Shown: positions 17,146 through 26,587, counted from the first letter of the stretch. The stretch: DNA of 59,960 nucleotides from Acidobacteriota bacterium (GCA_021826505.1 JAKAZV010000005.1:1-59960); one strand, 5' to 3'. A program made the numbers and translations. Notes: a model not told the origin generated them from the sequence alone.

Positions 17146-18114
17146 CTAAGCCCACCACATTTTTGGCCGGGCTTCCCGAATCACCAGTGCCTGCAGAAAC
17201 TGGGCAGCTTTCTGCAGGCCTTCATTCACCGACATCAAACTGTCTTCATGTTCAATGCTGAGCGCGTCATCATAGCCCGCCAGCCGCAGCGCGGAAATAA
17301 AATGCGCCCACCATTCCGCGCCATGGCCGTAGCCCACAGTGCGGAAAATCCAGCCCCGCCGGGTCTCATCCGCATAGGGTTTGCTGTCCAGCACTCCGGT
17401 GCGCGCCGCGCAGGTGGATTCAAAGATTTGCGTGTCCTTGGCATGCACATGAAACAAGGCGCCCGCTTCGCCCAGCACCCGCACCGCTTCAATCGGGTCA
17501 ATGCGCTGCCAGAACAAATGACTGGGATCGAAATTGCAGCCCACCGCTTTGCCTGCCGCATCCCGCAGCCGCAGCATGGTTTCCGGCGAATAGACCACGA
17601 ATCCGGGGTGCATCTCGATCGCGATCCGCACGCCATGATCGGCCGCGAAGCGCGCATGGTCCTTCCAGAACGGAACGGCTTTTTTCTCCCATTGCCAGCG
17701 CAGCAGCTCGCTGTACTCCGGCGGCCAGGGGCACGTCACCCAGTTCGGTTTCCTGGCCCGCTCGCTGTCTCCCGGACAGCCGGAAAAATCAATCACGGTC
17801 TTCACTCCCAGCTTCTCCGCCAGGCGAATGGTCCTGCGGCTGGTCTCGATAAAGCCGCGGCGTATGCCCGCATCCGGATGCAGCGGATTGCCATGGCAGC
17901 TCAGGGCGCTGATCCCGATCCCGGCATCGTTCAGCCGCGCCTGGAATTCCTTCAGCCTGCCCGCGCTCTGCAGCATCTCCAGCTTGCAATGCGGATCGCC
18001 CGGGTAATTGCCCGTGCCCAGCTCCACGGTTTGCAGGCCCAGGGCCTGAACTTTTTCAATCACCTGGGCCAGTGAATCCTGGGCCAGCAAAGCGGTAAAC
18101 AATCCCACGCGCAT
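17146..18114 (-). CDS. Sugar phosphate isomerase/epimerase (TIM barrel)
   Basis: 322-residue xylose-isomerase-like TIM-barrel enzyme without a signal peptide. Metal-binding residues of the family appear at IAIEMHPGF, NFDPSHLFW, FHVHAKDT and LSIEHEDS. AGAGGA precedes the ATG. First gene of a minus-strand trio with the Gfo/Idh/MocA and glucarate-dehydratase-like genes (103 and 8 bp gaps). Such trios typically isomerise a keto-sugar made by the oxidoreductase. The substrate is unknown. Confidence 0.85.
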   Translation of the reverse strand: MRVGLFTALLAQDSLAQVIEKVQALGLQTVELGTGNYPGDPHCKLEMLQSAGRLKEFQARLNDAGIGISALSCHGNPLHPDAGIRRGFIETSRRTIRLAEKLGVKTVIDFSGCPGDSERARKPNWVTCPWPPEYSELLRWQWEKKAVPFWKDHARFAADHGVRIAIEMHPGFVVYSPETMLRLRDAAGKAVGCNFDPSHLFWQRIDPIEAVRVLGEAGALFHVHAKDTQIFESTCAARTGVLDSKPYADETRRGWIFRTVGYGHGAEWWAHFISALRLAGYDDALSIEHEDSLMSVNEGLQKAAQFLQALVIREARPKMWWA

Positions 18115-18196
18115 GTGTTTTTCCTCTGCTCTTCAGCCGTGAACGGCCGACTCGTGCTAAAGACCCCGGCTTCGGCCGGGCATTTGCGAAAAGGTT

Positions 18197-18225
18197 TCGC
18201 CTGAACATCGAAGCGGCTGTGCCGC
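18197..18225 (+). repeat. Dispersed hairpin element, copy 4
   Basis: TCGCCTGAA (18197-18205) is followed by a hairpin GCGGC (18213-18217), TGT loop, GCCGC (18221-18225). As in copies 2 and 3, an AT-rich -10-like sequence (CATAAAT, 18239-18245) follows, 5 nt before an ATG at 18251. Confidence 0.55.
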
Positions 18226-18250
18226 GGGCGCTTTCCAGCATAAATCACTC

Positions 18251-18418
18251 ATGCCGCAAATGCCATGTGTGTATATATTCATCCGGCGCACGGGCCGAAT
18301 CACTGGCAAAGCCATGCGATGGCACAATCGCCAATTCCGCCTTGCGCACTTGGGGCCAATAGGCTACCCTGCCAACAAACCATCGGCATCTACGGGTTCC
18401 GGCCCGGCCGCCAATTAA
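18251..18418 (+). CDS. Possible small ORF, 55 residues, unknown
   Basis: An ATG-to-TAA reading frame of 55 codons beginning MPQMPCVYIF and ending SGPAAN, basic in the middle. I recognise no family. The only support is its position: a hairpin element and a -10-like CATAAAT precede the ATG by the same short distance as at 2685 and 4431, consistent with a leaderless mRNA. There is no Shine-Dalgarno sequence. It may well be chance. Confidence 0.2.
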   Translation: MPQMPCVYIFIRRTGRITGKAMRWHNRQFRLAHLGPIGYPANKPSASTGSGPAAN

Positions 18419-18518
18419 AGATGGCCGCGCAGCTATGGAACTCAAAGGCCGGAGGTATGCCACCCCATACTGCAGTCAGCCGGAATTATTCGCGTAAATG
18501 CAGTCTCGCCAAGCCTTC

Positions 18519-19745
18519 ATGCGCATTCTTTTTTTAAATGTGTCCGGCGAATTAGGCGGCGCCGAGCGAGTTCTTTTGGGCTTATTCCAGGGCTTGCGCC
18601 GGCAGGCGCCTGATATGGAGCTGCGGCTGCTGGCGCCGGCTGAGGGCCCTTTTACGGAGCAGGCTCGCGCTCTGGGTTTGGCGGTTGAAATCCTGCCATT
18701 TCCGTCTGCCCTGGCGCGCACCGGGGATTTCAGTTTAGGGGGGCGCAAATTCGCGGCTTTGACGGCACAGCTGAAAATATTCTCCCTGGTTCCGGCTAGT
18801 CTGCTCTATGCCTGGCGGCTGCGCCGGCGTATGGCGGAGCATCGGTCCGATGTCATTCACGCCTCCGGTTTCAAAATGCATATTCTCGGCGCTCTGGCTC
18901 GGCCGCGCGCCCGCCTGCTCTGGCATTTTCATGACTATGCCGGCTCTCGTCCGCTCATGTCGCGCTTGCTGTGCGCCTTACGCCGCCGCTGTGACCTGGC
19001 CGTGGCCAACTCCGCCAGCGTCAGCCAGGATTTGCGGGCCATCTTTTCATCGCGGCCTCCGGTCCGGGTCATCCACAACGGCCTCGATCTTGCGCGCTTT
19101 CAGCCCCAGGGTCCAACCGCCGGCCTGGATGCCGCCGCCGGATTGCCTCCGCTCGCGCCGGCTGTTCCGCGCCTGGGTCTGGTAGCCACCTTGGCCCGCT
19201 GGAAAGGGCATGAGATTTTCATGCAGGCTCTGGCGCAAATCCAGGATTTGCCCTGGCGCGCCTATATCATTGGCGCTCCGGTGTATCAAACTCTGGGCAG
19301 CCAGTATTCCATTGCCGAACTGCGCCGGCGGGCGGAGGCCCTGAAGCTGGCGGATCGGATTGGTTTTACCGGCGCCTGCGCCGATATGCCCGCCGTCTAT
19401 CGCGCCCTGGATATTGTCATCCACGCCAGCACCCAGCCGGAGCCGTTTGGCATGACTATTCTGGAGGCCATGGCTTGCGCTCGCCCCGTAATAGTCAGTT
19501 ATGCCGGCGGCGCGGCTGAGTTGATTCAGCCTGATGTGGATGCGCTGGCCTTTCCGCCCGGTCAATTTCATGTGCTGGCGGAACGTTTACGCTGTTTGTT
19601 GGGCGATTCGGAATTATGCCGGCGTTTGGGCCGCGCGGCCCGGAACTCCGTGGAGCGGCGCTTTGCGTTGGATCGCATGACGGAACATTTTATTCAGGCC
19701 TATGCGCAACTCGCGCCTCTGCGGGCGCGGGCGGCCGGTGCATAA
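18519..19745 (+). CDS. Glycosyltransferase family 4 protein
   Basis: About 408 residues, GT-B fold. The N-terminal domain opens with MRILFLNVSGELGGAERVLL, which is why I chose 18519 over the in-frame ATG at 18498. The C-terminal sugar-nucleotide site reads ASTQPEPFGMTILEAM with the EX7E pattern and AGGAAELI after it. Likely transfers one sugar to a lipid-linked oligosaccharide at the inner membrane. First gene of the polysaccharide cluster; the next gene starts 26 bp downstream. Confidence 0.87.
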   Translation: MRILFLNVSGELGGAERVLLGLFQGLRRQAPDMELRLLAPAEGPFTEQARALGLAVEILPFPSALARTGDFSLGGRKFAALTAQLKIFSLVPASLLYAWRLRRRMAEHRSDVIHASGFKMHILGALARPRARLLWHFHDYAGSRPLMSRLLCALRRRCDLAVANSASVSQDLRAIFSSRPPVRVIHNGLDLARFQPQGPTAGLDAAAGLPPLAPAVPRLGLVATLARWKGHEIFMQALAQIQDLPWRAYIIGAPVYQTLGSQYSIAELRRRAEALKLADRIGFTGACADMPAVYRALDIVIHASTQPEPFGMTILEAMACARPVIVSYAGGAAELIQPDVDALAFPPGQFHVLAERLRCLLGDSELCRRLGRAARNSVERRFALDRMTEHFIQAYAQLAPLRARAAGA

Positions 19746-19771
19746 AAAGATTCCCGCTCACAGTTTGTTGT

Positions 19772-20929
19772 ATGCGTGTTCTCCACATTTACGGCGGTTT
19801 TCTCTTCGGCGGCATCGAGAACATGCTGGTGACGATGGCGCGGTCAGAATCATTGGCTCCCGGCCTGCGCCAGGAATTTGCGCTCTGCCATCGCGGCCGC
19901 CTCTGGCGCGAACTGTCGGTTGCCGGCGTTCCCTTGCATGACCTGGGGAACGTCCGCGTCAGCCGCCCCTGGAGCATGCTGCGCGCCGGCCTGCGGCTCG
20001 GGCGCTTGCTGCGCCGTCATCGTTTCGATTGTGTGGTGATTCACTCCGCCTGGTCGCATGCGATTTTCTCCCCGCGAGTCCGCCGGGCGCGTCTGCCGCT
20101 GATCTTTTGGCTGCACGACCGCGCCTCCGGCCGCCATTGGACCGAGCGCTGGGCTGCGCGCACTCCGCCCGATCTGGCGATTTGTAACAGCCGCTTTACG
20201 CTAACCACCTTGCCCGCCATCTTCCCGCACACGCCCGCTGAAGTGCTGTATTGCCCGGTGACCGACACCATTCCACATCTGGCCCCGCGCGAACGCGCCG
20301 CCGTGCGCGTCCAGTTTCAGGTTCAGCCCGATGAATTGGTCATCGTTATCGCTTGCCGTCTGGAGGCCTGGAAAGGCCATCAGCTTCTCCTGGCGGCCCT
20401 GCATAATCTGTCGGCGGAAGCACAGGCCGCGCCGTGGAAGCTCTGGATCATCGGCGGTGTGCAGCGGCCCAGCGAACAAATCTATGCCGATGAACTGCGC
20501 CGGCAGGCGGAATCGCAACTGCCCGGCCGCGTGCAATTTCTCGGCCAGCGCGACGATGTGCCTCGTCTTTACGCCGCCGCCGACTTGCACTGCCAGCCCA
20601 ATCTCCAGCCCGAACCCTTCGGCATTGCCTGGGTCGAGGCGCTCTATGCCGGCCTGCCGGTCATCACCACCGCTCTCGGCGGCGCGCTGGAAATCATCAC
20701 CGCCGGTTGTGGCGTGCTGGTGCCGGCGGGCGATGCCGGGGCGTTAACCGCGGCCCTGGCTCGCCTGATGCGAGATCCCGTCCAGCGGCGGAATTTATCG
20801 GCGCATGGCCCCGCCCGCGCGGCCGAGCTCTCCAGTCCCGCTCTGTTGATGCCGCGCTTTTTGCAAATTCTTGAGACCGCGCTGCGGTGGTCATCCGCGG
20901 GTGAACTCTCATCTCCGGTTCCGCAATGA
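19772..20929 (+). CDS. Glycosyltransferase family 4 protein
   Basis: 385 residues from the ATG at 19772, where the GT-B fold begins (MRVLHIYGGFLFGGIENML). The long in-frame extension back to 19616 overlaps the previous gene and is not family-like. The nucleotide-sugar site is PNLQPEPFGIAWVEALYAG with EX7E, followed by ALGGALEII. Its stop overlaps the next ATG by 4 bp (ATGA), so translation is coupled. Confidence 0.87.
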   Translation: MRVLHIYGGFLFGGIENMLVTMARSESLAPGLRQEFALCHRGRLWRELSVAGVPLHDLGNVRVSRPWSMLRAGLRLGRLLRRHRFDCVVIHSAWSHAIFSPRVRRARLPLIFWLHDRASGRHWTERWAARTPPDLAICNSRFTLTTLPAIFPHTPAEVLYCPVTDTIPHLAPRERAAVRVQFQVQPDELVIVIACRLEAWKGHQLLLAALHNLSAEAQAAPWKLWIIGGVQRPSEQIYADELRRQAESQLPGRVQFLGQRDDVPRLYAAADLHCQPNLQPEPFGIAWVEALYAGLPVITTALGGALEIITAGCGVLVPAGDAGALTAALARLMRDPVQRRNLSAHGPARAAELSSPALLMPRFLQILETALRWSSAGELSSPVPQ

Positions 20930-21729
20930 GCCAGACTTTGCGCCAGCGCTTAGGCCGCGGCTTGCAGATTTGCCTGCCCGCGCGTGTTTTTACCGTATTG
21001 CAATCGCTCCGCAGCCGCGATTATCAGCGGCGCTGGTTCCAGCAGACCGGCCTCGCCGCGGCGGCCCGGAACTGGGTCGGCCGCTATGGATGCGCGGTTT
21101 GCTCCGGTCCGTTTCAGGGCCTGCTCTATCCACCGGCCTCGATCCTGTCGCGGCAGGCGATCCCGATATTGCTGGGAAATTATGAACTGGAATTGCATCC
21201 TATTATTTCGGCCTTCAGCCAGGCGAATTATGAATGTGTGATTGACATCGGTTGTGCCGAAGGTTATTACTGCGTCGGTCTGGCGCGCCTGCTGCGGATT
21301 CCGGTCTTTGCCTTCGATACCGACTTCAGGGAGCGCCGCTATTGCCGCCAGATGGCTGAATTGAATCATGTGGCGGAATGGGTTCGCTTGCATGGTTGGT
21401 GTTCCCCGCGCCGCCTGTCTAAATTGGCCCGCGGACGCAGGGCGCTGGTGATCTGTGACTGTGAAGGCTATGAAACGGAATTGTTCCGCTCCGAAGTCCT
21501 GCCCAGTCTGGCGCAATCCGATCTCTGTATCGAGCTTCATGGCGAGGCCCAGCGCCTGCTTCCGCCTCGCCTCGAAGCCGGCCATCAGGTCACCATCATC
21601 CCCTTTACCGGAGCCGCTCCCGCCGCGCCGGAACTGGATCTGATCGGTCCCGATGCCCAGCGCTTCCGGCGGGAAATTCGCCAGTCTGATCAAACCTGGC
21701 TCTGGGCCCGGGCCCGGACATCCCGCTAG
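20926..21729 (+). CDS. SAM-dependent methyltransferase of the polysaccharide cluster
   Basis: 267-residue class I methyltransferase-like protein. Motif I is VIDIGCAEGYYCVGLARL near residue 104, followed by an acidic residue at the end of strand 2 (FAFDTD) and VICDCEGYE near 178, a pattern like FkbM-type sugar methyltransferases. It probably O-methylates a sugar of the polymer. It overlaps the preceding glycosyltransferase by ATGA and ends 10 bp before the next glycosyltransferase. The acceptor is unknown. Confidence 0.75.
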   Translation: MSQTLRQRLGRGLQICLPARVFTVLQSLRSRDYQRRWFQQTGLAAAARNWVGRYGCAVCSGPFQGLLYPPASILSRQAIPILLGNYELELHPIISAFSQANYECVIDIGCAEGYYCVGLARLLRIPVFAFDTDFRERRYCRQMAELNHVAEWVRLHGWCSPRRLSKLARGRRALVICDCEGYETELFRSEVLPSLAQSDLCIELHGEAQRLLPPRLEAGHQVTIIPFTGAAPAAPELDLIGPDAQRFRREIRQSDQTWLWARARTSR

Positions 21730-21739
21730 CCCGCCGAAT

Positions 21740-22909
21740 ATGCCTCCGTCACCGCTTACCCCGCCGCCCTGGGTTCTGGTCAGCGGTGATTTTGTCTTAA
21801 CCGGTGGCATGGATCGCGCCAATTACGCCCTGGCTGACTACTTATCGCGTCGGCAAATCGAAACTCATCTGGTGGCTCATCGCATTGCTCCCGCATTGGC
21901 TGCCCGCGCCGGTGTGCGCTGGCATCGCGTTGCCAAGCCGCTCAATTCCTATCTTCTGGGCGAGCCCTTATTGGCTCGCCAGGGCCGGGCTCTGGCTCGC
22001 CGTCTGAGCCCGCGCGGCGCGAGCATCCTGGTCAATGGCGGCAATTGCCCCTGGCCCGGCATGAATTGGGTGCACTACATGCACGCCGCGTATCATCGCC
22101 AGCCCGCGCGTTCGGGCTGGGCCGTGCGGGCACAATATGCATACGATCGCTGGCATGCCTTGCGCATGGAAGCCAGGGCATTGCGTCAGGCCCGGCTTGT
22201 GATCGCTAATTCCCAGCGCACCCGATCGGACTTGGTCACATATGCGGGAGCGTCACCCGATCATATCCGCGTAATCTATTACGGCATTGATCCGGCGCGA
22301 TTTTTTCCCGCCGGGGAAGACGAACGCTCGTCCCTGCGCCGGGAATTGGGCTGGCCGCAGGCCGCGCGGGTGGTCATTTTCATCGGCGCTTTGGGCGACC
22401 AGCGCAAAGGTTTTGACTCCTTATTCCACGCCTGGCGCCAGTTGCCGCGCTCGGTTGATTCTAACCTGCGACTGATGGTGGTGGGTGCGGGCCGCGAGCT
22501 GCAATCATGGCATCTGCGCCTGCGCTCGCTGGGCCTCGAAACGGAGGTGCGGCTCCTGGGCTTCCGCGACGATGTGCCCAAATTGCTGCGCGCCGCCGAC
22601 CTGCTGGTCAGTCCCACTCGCTATGAGGCCTATGGCTTGGGGGTGCATGAAGCCCTCTGTTGCGGTTTGCCCGCTATCGTCACCGCCACGGCCGGTGTTG
22701 CCGAAGTCTTTTCGGATGAACTGCGGCCGCTCCTGCTCGCTAATCCCGACGATTCCGCCCTGCTTGCGGGCCACCTGCGGCTCTGGCTCAGCGATCCCCA
22801 GCCCTGGCGGTCGCATGCCCTTGCGCTTTCTGAACGCCTGCGCCGGCGCACCTGGGACGATATGGCCGCTGAAATCGTTCAGTTATCGGCATTGAAAGCC
22901 TCCAGATGA
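21740..22909 (+). CDS. Glycosyltransferase family 4 protein
   Basis: 389 residues from the ATG at 21740; the longer in-frame reading from 21653 overlaps the methyltransferase and is low-complexity. N-terminal SGDFVLTGGMDRANYAL, central IYYGIDPARFFP and VVIFIGALGDQRKGFD, and the donor site SPTRYEAYGLGVHEALCCG are standard GT4 features (EX7E as E-AYGLGVH-E). The last codons overlap the flippase start by ATGA. Confidence 0.87.
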   Translation: MPPSPLTPPPWVLVSGDFVLTGGMDRANYALADYLSRRQIETHLVAHRIAPALAARAGVRWHRVAKPLNSYLLGEPLLARQGRALARRLSPRGASILVNGGNCPWPGMNWVHYMHAAYHRQPARSGWAVRAQYAYDRWHALRMEARALRQARLVIANSQRTRSDLVTYAGASPDHIRVIYYGIDPARFFPAGEDERSSLRRELGWPQAARVVIFIGALGDQRKGFDSLFHAWRQLPRSVDSNLRLMVVGAGRELQSWHLRLRSLGLETEVRLLGFRDDVPKLLRAADLLVSPTRYEAYGLGVHEALCCGLPAIVTATAGVAEVFSDELRPLLLANPDDSALLAGHLRLWLSDPQPWRSHALALSERLRRRTWDDMAAEIVQLSALKASR

Positions 22910-24456
22910 CCACCCTTCCCACCCCGGCAACTTCGCCGGCTGCTCCCGGCCGTGTACAGCGCGCGGTTTTGAGTTGGGGTGTGGGTATGGCGGCGCAAGT
23001 GATCATCGCCGGCATCGGCTTTTTTGCCACACCGCTGCTGCTGCGCTGGCTGGGTTCGCAGCGTTTCGGCTCCTGGATGGCGCTCAGCGAATGGATGGGA
23101 TATCTGGCCCTGTTTCAAATGGCGGTGAGCGGTCCAATTCTGGTGTTGCTCCTGCGCGCCCGCGGCGCTGGTGATCGTTCGGCTTTATCCGGGTTGGTCC
23201 ACAAGGGTTTGTGGCTTTATGTGGCCGTCGTCCTGATAACCCTGCCGGCCGGTTTCTGGTTGGTCTGGCGTGTGCCCGCGGTGATTCCCATTGCCGCCCG
23301 TTATGCCGGCGAATTGCGCTGGGCGGCCGCCATCAGCCTGGTCCCCTGGCTGACAGTGCCTCTGCAAATCTACCGCTGCGTGCTGGAAGTGGAGCAACGC
23401 TCCTATTGGAATCGCTTCTCGCTTTTTCTCCAGTCCTTAGTCGTCACCGGTCTGTCTCTTTGGCTGGTCTGGAATGGCTGGGGTCTGCTGGGTCTGGCCG
23501 TGGCTTCGGCCATTGGCCTGACCTTGGGCCATGTGCTCACCGCTTATTGGGGGCGCGCGAGTTTGCCGCCGCGTTCTGCTTCCAAACCGGTTACGCTTTC
23601 ACGCCTTGAATTTTGGCGATTGGGCTGGCCCGTCACCTTGGCTGGCCTCGGCAATCGCTTGAATTTGATGACCGACAATATTGTGGTCGCGGCTCTATTG
23701 GGCCCGGCCGCGGTTGCCGTTTTTTATGTCACCCAGCGCCTCATATTGTTTTTGGGGCGGATGGTGAACGATCTTTCGAATATCAGCTGGGCGGGTTTGA
23801 GCGAAATGCGCGCCGGCGGCGCTCCGCATGCGTTCAGTGATCGCGTGGTCGAATTGAGCGCCACCGTGCTGGGTTTGGGCTTTGTGTTACTGGGCTCAAT
23901 TGCCGCCTTCAATCGCGATTTTGTAAGCCTTTGGGTAGGCTCATCCAATTATGGCGGCGAAGCCTTGACCTGGGTCACCGCGGCGGGCGGCATCGTCTTC
24001 GCTTACTTATGTTTTTTTGCCTCATTGCTCGATACTCAGGGCGATGCCCGCCGGCGTTTGCCGGTCAGTTCGATGGGATCCGCTCTTAATCTGCTATTGA
24101 GTTTGGCTCTGGCCTGGAAGTTCGGCTTGGTCGGCGTGGCTCTGGGGACTCTCATTGCCTATCTCGCCAGCGATGTGTGGAATACGCCGCGTTTAGTCAG
24201 TCGGCTCTATGGAGTCTCGGGCGTCTCTCTCGTCCGCGCGGCATTACGGGCCACATTTTGGGGCTTGCTCTGGGGCGGTGGGGTGGCTTGGCTGGTCTCC
24301 CGCCTCCCGCCATCGCGCCATTGGCTGCAATTAGCCTTGAATCTGTCCTGGGTGCTGTCCTGCGGTGCCCTCTATGCGTGGACATTGATTCTCAGCCGCC
24401 GCGACCGTGCCCTCTGGCGCGAGCGCTGGGGCGCATGGCGCCAGCGCAGCCTGTAA
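22906..24456 (+). CDS. Polysaccharide flippase, Wzx/MATE-like
   Basis: 516-residue integral membrane protein with about 12-14 hydrophobic segments and an N-terminal region (AAQVIIAGIGFFATPLLLR, then WLGSQRFGSWMAL) typical of oligosaccharide flippases of the MOP superfamily. It should move lipid-linked repeat units across the inner membrane. It lies in the middle of the glycosyltransferase cluster, coupled to the preceding gene by ATGA. No Wzy-type polymerase accompanies it in this window. Confidence 0.85.
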   Translation: MTTLPTPATSPAAPGRVQRAVLSWGVGMAAQVIIAGIGFFATPLLLRWLGSQRFGSWMALSEWMGYLALFQMAVSGPILVLLLRARGAGDRSALSGLVHKGLWLYVAVVLITLPAGFWLVWRVPAVIPIAARYAGELRWAAAISLVPWLTVPLQIYRCVLEVEQRSYWNRFSLFLQSLVVTGLSLWLVWNGWGLLGLAVASAIGLTLGHVLTAYWGRASLPPRSASKPVTLSRLEFWRLGWPVTLAGLGNRLNLMTDNIVVAALLGPAAVAVFYVTQRLILFLGRMVNDLSNISWAGLSEMRAGGAPHAFSDRVVELSATVLGLGFVLLGSIAAFNRDFVSLWVGSSNYGGEALTWVTAAGGIVFAYLCFFASLLDTQGDARRRLPVSSMGSALNLLLSLALAWKFGLVGVALGTLIAYLASDVWNTPRLVSRLYGVSGVSLVRAALRATFWGLLWGGGVAWLVSRLPPSRHWLQLALNLSWVLSCGALYAWTLILSRRDRALWRERWGAWRQRSL

Positions 24457-24476
24457 CCGGGAAAGGGGTAAATCCG

Positions 24477-25316
24477 ATGCCGGAATCCGCTTTGTTGCCC
24501 GATCTTCATCCCTCCGCCTCCGGGCCTCGCGTCAGCCTGATCATGATCACGCTGAATGTCGAATCCAAAGCTCCTGGCTTATTGGCGCGTGTTTTACAAG
24601 CCGCTGCCTGGGTTCATGAAATGATCATCGTGGATGCCGAAAGCACAGACGGCACCGCCGAAATCGCCCGCCGTTTTACGCCTCACGTCATAACCCAGCC
24701 TTGGCTGGGTGGCTTCCGCCGGCAGAAAGAAGTCGCGCTGCGGCACGTGACCGGCGATTGGGTCTTGTGGCTCGATGCCGATGAGCTCATGCCTTCCGCG
24801 CTGGCCGGTGAAATTCAGGCCGCGATTGCGTCGCCCGATGCTGCGGCGGGGTATCGCCTGCGCCGGGTCCATTATTTTGTCGGCAAACCGCTGCTGCATT
24901 GCGGTCTGGATGCTCCTTTGCGGCTGTGGCGGCGGGGCGTGGGCGGCTTTACTCCCAGTGAGGTTCACGAAGTCTATGAAGTTCCCGGCCCGGCGCCCGA
25001 ACTGCCGACGCCCCTGGCTCATTATTCCACCCCCAGTATTCAGAATCGCCTCGAGCGTTTCGTCGCCGATGCCAAAATTCAGGCTGCTTATCGCCCGCTT
25101 CCGCCGGCCCAGCCCTGGGGCGCCCGCATGGTCTGGCGTTATATGCTGCGCCCGGCCTTGATCAACTTCAAAATCTTTTATTGGAATCTGCGCGGCTATC
25201 GTGATGGCATTCGCGGCCTGGTCTGGGCTGCTACGTATTCCCTGATCGAGTTCTATATTGGCGCTCTGGTCTGGCAGAAATCGCACTATGGCGATTCGCC
25301 GGCCTTGGATGTTTAG
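24477..25316 (+). CDS. Glycosyltransferase family 2 protein
   Basis: 279 residues, GT-A fold, resembling the WaaE/KdtX-type subgroup. N-terminal VSLIMITLNVESKAPGLL, then IIVDAESTDGTAEIARRF, QKEVALRHVTGDWVLWLDADE with the DxD, and a C-terminal FYWNLRGYRDGIRGLVWA segment that may sit at the membrane. AAAGGGG precedes the ATG at 24477; the reading frame extends further back inside the flippase gene, but that part is a shadow. The only GT2 of the cluster. Confidence 0.87.
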   Translation: MPESALLPDLHPSASGPRVSLIMITLNVESKAPGLLARVLQAAAWVHEMIIVDAESTDGTAEIARRFTPHVITQPWLGGFRRQKEVALRHVTGDWVLWLDADELMPSALAGEIQAAIASPDAAAGYRLRRVHYFVGKPLLHCGLDAPLRLWRRGVGGFTPSEVHEVYEVPGPAPELPTPLAHYSTPSIQNRLERFVADAKIQAAYRPLPPAQPWGARMVWRYMLRPALINFKIFYWNLRGYRDGIRGLVWAATYSLIEFYIGALVWQKSHYGDSPALDV

Positions 25317-25332
25317 CCGCGGTTCGCGCCGT

Positions 25333-26547
25333 ATGCCGAAAAAACTGCTGCTGATTGTTCGTGATAGTCGCCGCCTGGGCGGAGTGGAAACCTATTTATC
25401 CACCTTGCTTCCGCGTCTCGCCCAGGACTATGAAATCGCGGTGCTGGCTTCGGGTGCGGCCGTCCCTGAAGCGGAGACTTTTACCTCCCTTCGCCCGCTC
25501 TGGTATGCGCACGATGCGCGGACTGCGGAAAATGTGGCGGCATGGCGGCCGCAGGCTGTCTTCAATCATGGGAATGATCCCGCATTGCAGCGGCAGATAC
25601 TGACGCGGCTGCCTTCGCTTTCCGGCCATACAGGTTCGCCTCCATTGCCGGCTCTGTTTTTTGCCCACGACTACTCCGGCTTTTGCGCCACCGGAACCAA
25701 AATGTTCGCCGCGCCGGCGCCCGCGGTCTGTTCGCGCAATTTAAATGCCGGCTGTTTGCTGCGGCATTATCCGCGCCGTTGCGGCGGGTTGAACCCCATC
25801 ACCATGGGCCGGGATTACCGGCGGCAGCGGGCTTTACGCTCGCAGATCAACGCTTATGCCGGTTTCGTTGTTGCCAGCGATTACATGAAAAACGAACTCG
25901 TTCGCCAGGGTCTGGCGCCTGAGCGCATCCATGTGGCGCCATATCCTGTGCCGGAGGAACTGCGGCCTCAATCCTCGCGCCCGGACAATCCTGTTTCTGC
26001 TCCTTTCCGGCTGCTCATGCTGGCGCGGCTGACTCCGGGCAAAGGCGGCGCCGAGTTGATTCTTGCCTTGCGCGAGGCCAGTCAGCTTTTGCAGCGCCCT
26101 CTGGAGTTGACGATTGCCGGCGATGGCCCGGAACTGCCGCGTTTGCGCCGCCTTGCCGCTCAATGCCGTTTAAACGTTCACTTCCCCGGCTGGGTCGGGC
26201 CGCAATCGCGTCGGGAATTGTTGGCTGGCGCGCATCTGCTGGTCGTACCCAGCATTTGGCCCGAGCCATTCGGTATGGTTGGACTGGAGGCCGGCGCCAT
26301 CGGCATTCCCAGCGTGGCCATGGCTTCCGGCGGCATTCCCGAATGGCTGATCCCCGGGGTTTCCGGCGAACTTGCGCCCCTGTTATCCCCCTATTGGCCA
26401 GGGCTGGCGCAAGCCATCGCGCGGGCGCTCGCATTGGATCGCCACTATGCCGCTCTCTGCCAGGGCGCCAGGGAACAAGCCCACGGTTTCACGATGCAGG
26501 CTCATTGGGACCGCCTCCATCCGGTCCTGCAGTCGCTTTTTGCTTGA
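25333..26547 (+). CDS. Glycosyltransferase family 4 protein
   Basis: 404 residues from the ATG at 25333 (KKLLLIVRDSRRLGGVETYL). An in-frame ATG at 25309 overlapping the previous stop is possible. It has an acceptor-domain segment rich in Cys (AVCSRNLNAGCLLRHYPRRC, about residues 130-155), also seen in other GT4 proteins. The donor site is PSIWPEPFGMVGLEAGAIG with EX7E, then ASGGIPEWL. Last gene before the TGACGGCAT repeat region. Confidence 0.86.
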   Translation: MPKKLLLIVRDSRRLGGVETYLSTLLPRLAQDYEIAVLASGAAVPEAETFTSLRPLWYAHDARTAENVAAWRPQAVFNHGNDPALQRQILTRLPSLSGHTGSPPLPALFFAHDYSGFCATGTKMFAAPAPAVCSRNLNAGCLLRHYPRRCGGLNPITMGRDYRRQRALRSQINAYAGFVVASDYMKNELVRQGLAPERIHVAPYPVPEELRPQSSRPDNPVSAPFRLLMLARLTPGKGGAELILALREASQLLQRPLELTIAGDGPELPRLRRLAAQCRLNVHFPGWVGPQSRRELLAGAHLLVVPSIWPEPFGMVGLEAGAIGIPSVAMASGGIPEWLIPGVSGELAPLLSPYWPGLAQAIARALALDRHYAALCQGAREQAHGFTMQAHWDRLHPVLQSLFA

Positions 26548-26587
26548 CCGGTAGCGTCCATGGCCGAGTCACACACTACGCGTCAAG

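Larger units (their letters stand above)
18115..18497. other. Structured 380-bp divergent intergenic region
   Basis: Between the divergent isomerase and the polysaccharide cluster. It holds a TCAGCCGTGAACG segment (18133-18145) that is the reverse complement of the repeat at 2585, a UUCG-loop hairpin CCCGGC-TTCG-GCCGGG (18165-18180), dispersed hairpin element copy 4 and a possible small ORF at 18251-18418. No recognised gene family is seen. Confidence 0.6.

Noticed and set aside
18251-18280. MPCVYIF start reminiscent of a GIY-YIG nuclease
   Set aside because: The GIY-YIG core and catalytic Arg/Glu do not follow in this or neighbouring frames.
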